From positions 248,001-312,000 of the forward strand of contig JADIYP010000007.1 of assembly GCA_016705235.1 (NCBI GenBank): a DNA stretch of 64,000 nucleotides, read 5' to 3'. Both the position numbers and the translations under genes were made by a program. Shown here one piece after another: positions 60,660 to 64,000 of this stretch. This DNA comes from Candidatus Leptovillus affinis (lineage in GTDB: Bacteria; Chloroflexota; Anaerolineae; Promineifilales; Promineifilaceae). Below the pieces are notes generated by a model. It made no database searches. It saw only the letters and a list, made by a program, of their open reading frames with translations, and had not been told where the DNA came from. Positions within the stretch are counted from its first letter, which is position 1, and each line of letters begins with the position of its first letter.

Positions 60660-62204
60660 TTACTTGCCCGTATATTCCAGCAGACTCAGCCCGGTCATCT
60701 CGGCGGGCTGCTCCAGGCCCATCAACGCCAGCACCGTCGGCGCGACATCGGCCAGTTTGCCGCGTGGTTTCAGGTTGATATAGCCATCGTAGCCAATAAC
60801 GAAGAAGGCGACCGGCTGTGTGGTGTGGAAGGTGTGGGGATTGCCGGTGAATTTGTCGATCATGCGGTCACAGTTGCCATGATCGGCCGTGATCAGGGCG
60901 ACGCCGCCCTTGGCAACCACCGCTTCGGCCAGCCGGTTGGCGCAGTCATCCACAGTTTCCACCGCTTTGATGGCCGCTTCCAGCACGCCAGTGTGCCCCA
61001 CCATGTCCGGGTTGGCAAAGTTCACCAGAATAAAATCGTCGTCGTGTTCGGCGATGCGCTTAAGAACGGCGTCGGTCAATTGGTAGGCGCTCATTTCCGG
61101 CTGCAAATCGTAAGTTGGCACTTTGGGCGACGGTTCCAGGTGGCGTTCTTCATTGGCGAACGGCGTTTCTGCCCCGCCGTTGAAGAAGTAGGTCACGTGG
61201 GCGTATTTTTCGGTCTCGGCGGCATGGAACTGCTTCAGACCGGCTTTGCTGACCACTTCGGCCAGCACATTAACCAGTTCCACATCGGGGAATAATACTG
61301 CCACCGGGAAATTTGATTCGTAGCTGGTCATGGTGATCAAGGTCAGGTCTTCGATGTAGTCACGGGCAAACCCAGCAAAATCGGGGAAGGCAAAGCTGGT
61401 GACGATCTGGCGCATGCGGTCGGCGCGGAAATTGTAAAACACGACCACATCGCCGGGTTGGACCGTCACGTCGCGGTCGCAGTCGATGGCCACCGGCAGG
61501 ATAAATTCGTCGGTGGTATTTTCGGCGTGGGCTTGTTCGATGGCGGCGCGGGCGGAAACGGCCGTTCGCCCCTCATGTCCCTCGTGTTTGGCAATGGCTT
61601 TGTACCCCATTTCAATGCGCGGCCAGCGCTTGTCGCGGTCCATGGTGTAATACCGGCCGCTTACCGACGCCACCTGCACTTTGTTGGTTTGCTGATATGC
61701 TTCCAGCGGTTTGAGGAAATCTTCGCTGCTTTGCGGCGGCGTGTCACGGCCGTCGGTGATGATGTGCAAAATCGGCTCGACGCCGTGGGCGTTGGCCATG
61801 TCCAATATCGCATACATATGCTCGCTGAAGCTGTGTACGCCGCCAGGACCAAACAGGCCAATCACATGCAGCTTGCCGCCTGCCTTCACCTTGTCGATGC
61901 CGGCGACCAGCGCGGGCAGGTTCTTAAATGATCCATCCCGAATAGCCAGGTTGATGCGTGTCAGGTCCTGGTAGACAATGCGCCCGGCGCCCAAATTCAG
62001 GTGCCCGACTTCCGAATTGCCCATCTGGCCTTCCGGCAGCCCCACCGCCTCGCCAGACGCATCCAGAACTGAGCGTTCCAGGGCGCGATTCCAATTGTCA
62101 TAGTTTGGTGTATTGGCGAGTACGACCGCGTTGCCATAGGCATTTTCCCGAATGCCCCAACCATCCATGATGATGAGGGCGACGGGTTTGTATGATTTTT
62201 TCAT
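60660..62204 (-). CDS. gpmI: 2,3-bisphosphoglycerate-independent phosphoglycerate mutase
   Basis: Glycolytic interconversion of 3- and 2-phosphoglycerate. 514 residues, the usual length. The alkaline-phosphatase-like metal site is present: IIMDGWG and the catalytic Ser in GQMGNSEVGHLNLG, ITDGRDTPP, RADRMRQ, NFANPDMVGHTG and TADHGNCDRM. GGAG about 10 nt before the ATG. No unusual residue noticed. Confidence 0.97.
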   Translation of the reverse strand: MKKSYKPVALIIMDGWGIRENAYGNAVVLANTPNYDNWNRALERSVLDASGEAVGLPEGQMGNSEVGHLNLGAGRIVYQDLTRINLAIRDGSFKNLPALVAGIDKVKAGGKLHVIGLFGPGGVHSFSEHMYAILDMANAHGVEPILHIITDGRDTPPQSSEDFLKPLEAYQQTNKVQVASVSGRYYTMDRDKRWPRIEMGYKAIAKHEGHEGRTAVSARAAIEQAHAENTTDEFILPVAIDCDRDVTVQPGDVVVFYNFRADRMRQIVTSFAFPDFAGFARDYIEDLTLITMTSYESNFPVAVLFPDVELVNVLAEVVSKAGLKQFHAAETEKYAHVTYFFNGGAETPFANEERHLEPSPKVPTYDLQPEMSAYQLTDAVLKRIAEHDDDFILVNFANPDMVGHTGVLEAAIKAVETVDDCANRLAEAVVAKGGVALITADHGNCDRMIDKFTGNPHTFHTTQPVAFFVIGYDGYINLKPRGKLADVAPTVLALMGLEQPAEMTGLSLLEYTGK

Positions 62205-62308
62205 AAGCTATTCAACTCCGTATTGGTGTGAATGATGTCACAATTCATCATGCAAACGGCATGATTTCTTGCCGATTGTACCAAATGATACGGCCGTCTG
62301 AAACAAAA

Positions 62309-62339
62309 AAAGACGACAGGTTTTAAGCCTGTCGTCTTT
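62309..62339 (-). terminator. Terminator after tRNA-Asn
   Basis: On the minus strand AAAGACGACAGG-N7-CCTGTCGTCTTT followed by T-rich TTTTTGTTTC. It lies 5 nt after the tRNA. Confidence 0.88.
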
Positions 62340-62343
62340 CGTG

Positions 62344-62415
62344 CTCCTCAGGTTGGACTCGAACCAACAACCCTGCGGTTAACAGCCGCATGCTCTGCCG
62401 TTGAGCTACTGAGGA
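62344..62415 (-). tRNA. tRNA-Asn (anticodon GUU)
   Basis: Acceptor TCCTCAG/CTGAGGA, anticodon loop CTGTTAA (GTT) on stem GCGG/CCGC, T-arm GTTGG-TTCGAGT-CCAAC, discriminator G, no encoded CCA. Confidence 0.96.
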
Positions 62416-62429
62416 ATGCAGCGACGGGT

Positions 62430-62457
62430 ATTTTAGCAAAACTCCTGTTCGTGTCAA
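62430..62457 (-). promoter_or_regulatory. Promoter of tRNA-Asn
   Basis: On the minus strand TTGACA, 16 bp, TAAAAT, ending 14 bp before the tRNA. The -35 is perfect. Confidence 0.8.
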
Positions 62458-62486
62458 CCCGACTTTGCCTGACGACCCAATTGGTC

Positions 62487-62647
<161 letters not shown>

Positions 62648-62788
62648 TCGGATTGGCCTGATTTCGGCCTGCTGGCGGCCAAAAAAACGCTAATTTGCTT
62701 GGGAAACGCAGCGCCAGACAATTTCAAGGGTCAGGAATTGGAAAAGCTATGTATAATACGCACAGTTCGCGCAGTACCCGATGAAAAA

Positions 62789-64000
62789 ATGTCTGATATG
62801 AAATCCACCTCCAAATCCTATGCCCACTACACCGGACGCCAGCTCGGCCTTTACCAGGTCGGGGAGTTGGTGGGGCGCGGCGGCATGGCGGAAGTTTACC
62901 GTTCCCGCCAACCCGAGTTGGACCGCGAAGTGGCCATTAAAATTCTGCACCCACATCGGACAGACGACCCCAATTTTATCGAACGGTTTAGACGTGAAGC
63001 TAAAATGGCGGCAACGCTGCGCCATCCCCACATCGTGCAGGTGTATGATTTCGCCGCGACAGAAGACGGCCTCTACTACATGGTGCTCGAATTTGTCCAT
63101 GGACAGTCGTTGAATTTGTATCTGGAACAAAACGCCCCGCTGCCGATTGATAAGGTGTATACCATTTGCGAGCAGATCATGAGTGCGGTGCAGTATGCCC
63201 ATGAGCGGGGCATCATTCACCGCGATATTAAACCAGACAATATCATGATCGATCCGTCTGGCACAGCGTTTCTGATGGATTTTGGCATAGCGCAGATGAC
63301 GGCCGTTCCCGGCCTGACCCAGAGCCAGACTACCATCGGCACGCCGCTGTACATGGCCCCAGAACAAATGCGCAGCCAGCCAATTACAACGGCCGTCGAC
63401 ATCTATTCTCTGGGCATGCTCATCTATTTCATGGTCACCAACCATTATCCCTACGACAGCGACACCCCGGCCAGTTTAATGACCCTCAAACTAACCGAGC
63501 CGCCCATCCCGCCAAGCGTCTATGTGCCGGAAATCCCCACCAGCCTGGAAACCATCATCCTCACAGCGTTGGCCATCGATCCGGATAAACGCTTCGCCAG
63601 CGTTGGCCACATGCGCCGGGTTCTGGAAAAATCGCTGGGCGATAAAAAAAGCGCCCCCGAAGCGACCAAAATCTTGTGGAATTTGTTAGGCATTGACAAT
63701 TACAAGATAACCCAGGCCATCCCCGCCGCGCCCCGGAGCATCAGCCGACGCTTTTTGGCGCATAACACCATTTTGGACCAGCCGGCCGTCATTGAAGTTC
63801 TCAATACCACTGCCGAAAGAGACCCGGACATCGTGCAAGCATTTGACCAGCGCATCAATGCGCTGTCCCAAATTCAGCACCCGCGCGTCGCCGTGGTCAC
63901 CAAAACAGGCGCCACCAGCCACGATGAACCATATGTATGTGTGGAATATTCCGGTGTTCCGCTGAGCCAAAAAGTGTCGGAATGGAATCAGGCGGGGGAA
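62789..64000 (+). CDS. Hanks-type Ser/Thr protein kinase (3' end beyond window)
   Basis: 404 codons present. N-lobe P-loop GRGGMAEVY, VAIK lysine, catalytic loop HRDIKPDN, DFG (LMDFGIAQ), APE (MAPEQM) and activation-segment TxxxGTP: all active residues are present. After the kinase domain (about residues 18-275) there follows a second stretch, VIEVLNTT...LSQIQHPRVAVVTKTG...EPYVCVEYSGVPLSQKVSEW, that looks like the N-lobe of a second, degenerate kinase domain cut off by the window end. No membrane segment is in the part seen. Start ATG 62789; ATG 62798 is also possible. Confidence 0.93.
   Translation, partial: MSDMKSTSKSYAHYTGRQLGLYQVGELVGRGGMAEVYRSRQPELDREVAIKILHPHRTDDPNFIERFRREAKMAATLRHPHIVQVYDFAATEDGLYYMVLEFVHGQSLNLYLEQNAPLPIDKVYTICEQIMSAVQYAHERGIIHRDIKPDNIMIDPSGTAFLMDFGIAQMTAVPGLTQSQTTIGTPLYMAPEQMRSQPITTAVDIYSLGMLIYFMVTNHYPYDSDTPASLMTLKLTEPPIPPSVYVPEIPTSLETIILTALAIDPDKRFASVGHMRRVLEKSLGDKKSAPEATKILWNLLGIDNYKITQAIPAAPRSISRRFLAHNTILDQPAVIEVLNTTAERDPDIVQAFDQRINALSQIQHPRVAVVTKTGATSHDEPYVCVEYSGVPLSQKVSEWNQAGE

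Overview
The window (64 kb, about 55% GC by eye) reads as chromosomal DNA of a Gram-negative-like or monoderm environmental bacterium, most probably a member of the Chloroflexota (Anaerolineae-type). The hints are a kaiB-kaiC pair outside cyanobacteria, WD40 and DUF2723 proteins, Thr/Pro-rich lipoproteins, a four-domain S1 protein next to a standalone infA, hrcA-grpE-dnaK-dnaJ-prmA with CIRCE control, and many large PAS/GAF histidine kinases. This assignment is inference; no rRNA is present. An exact 8-bp palindrome, ACGGCCGT, is scattered through genes and spacers at roughly one copy per 300-450 bp, far above chance, and is the most striking whole-window signal.

Layout. 0-4.4 kb: a truncated SCO1/SenC lipoprotein and a giant amidase fused to a WD40 lipoprotein-like half. 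4.4-9.5 kb (minus strand): a clock-like operon, a PAS protein with a KaiA/RsbU-like C-terminal bundle, kaiB, kaiC, then a PAS-GAF-GAF histidine kinase that could be its output. 9.9-13.8 kb: an XdhD-type molybdenum hydroxylase without Fe-S ligands, and a voltage-gated-type K+ channel. 14-21.9 kb: hisS, nadK, a TPR/zinc-finger membrane protein, recN, a CtpA-type protease and an exopolysaccharide sugar transferase. 21.9-27.9 kb: the heat-shock operon hrcA-grpE-dnaK-dnaJ-prmA behind a sigma70-type promoter and CIRCE operator. 28-29.8 kb: S1-like gene and infA behind a near-perfect promoter and a terminator-like leader. 29.8-35.2 kb: FAH-family enzyme, M23-SH3-glycosidase chimera, DUF3048 lipoprotein, hydrolase.

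35.3-45.5 kb (all minus strand) is a dense signalling/lipid block: response regulator, 1007-aa kinase, REC with degenerate GGDEF, an acyl-ACP-reductase homologue, a hexapeptide-repeat protein, a V4R protein, an alpha/beta hydrolase (paralogous to the one at 34.4 kb), a small GTPase and a DUF4388 protein. 45.9-47.8 kb: tRNA-Leu, tilS and tRNA-Pro/Gly/CAU. 47.8-50.7 kb: DUF2723 membrane glycosyltransferase-like protein. 50.9-56 kb: complete branched-chain amino-acid (liv) ABC importer and a CBS protein. 56.8-59.7 kb: ABC-2 exporter. 59.8-60.05 kb: a promoter-hairpin-terminator unit that looks like an unidentified small RNA. 60-62.4 kb: hypothetical gene, gpmI, tRNA-Asn. 62.8-64 kb: start of a Ser/Thr kinase gene, preceded by a suspicious poly-G block. 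Several spacers hold large palindromic, REP/MITE-like elements of at least two families.

The two regions I consider most likely to be under-described systems are the PAS-KaiA-like/KaiB/KaiC operon and the acyl-ACP reductase/GTPase/V4R signalling block. All coordinates, starts and motifs were read by eye; no database search was possible.
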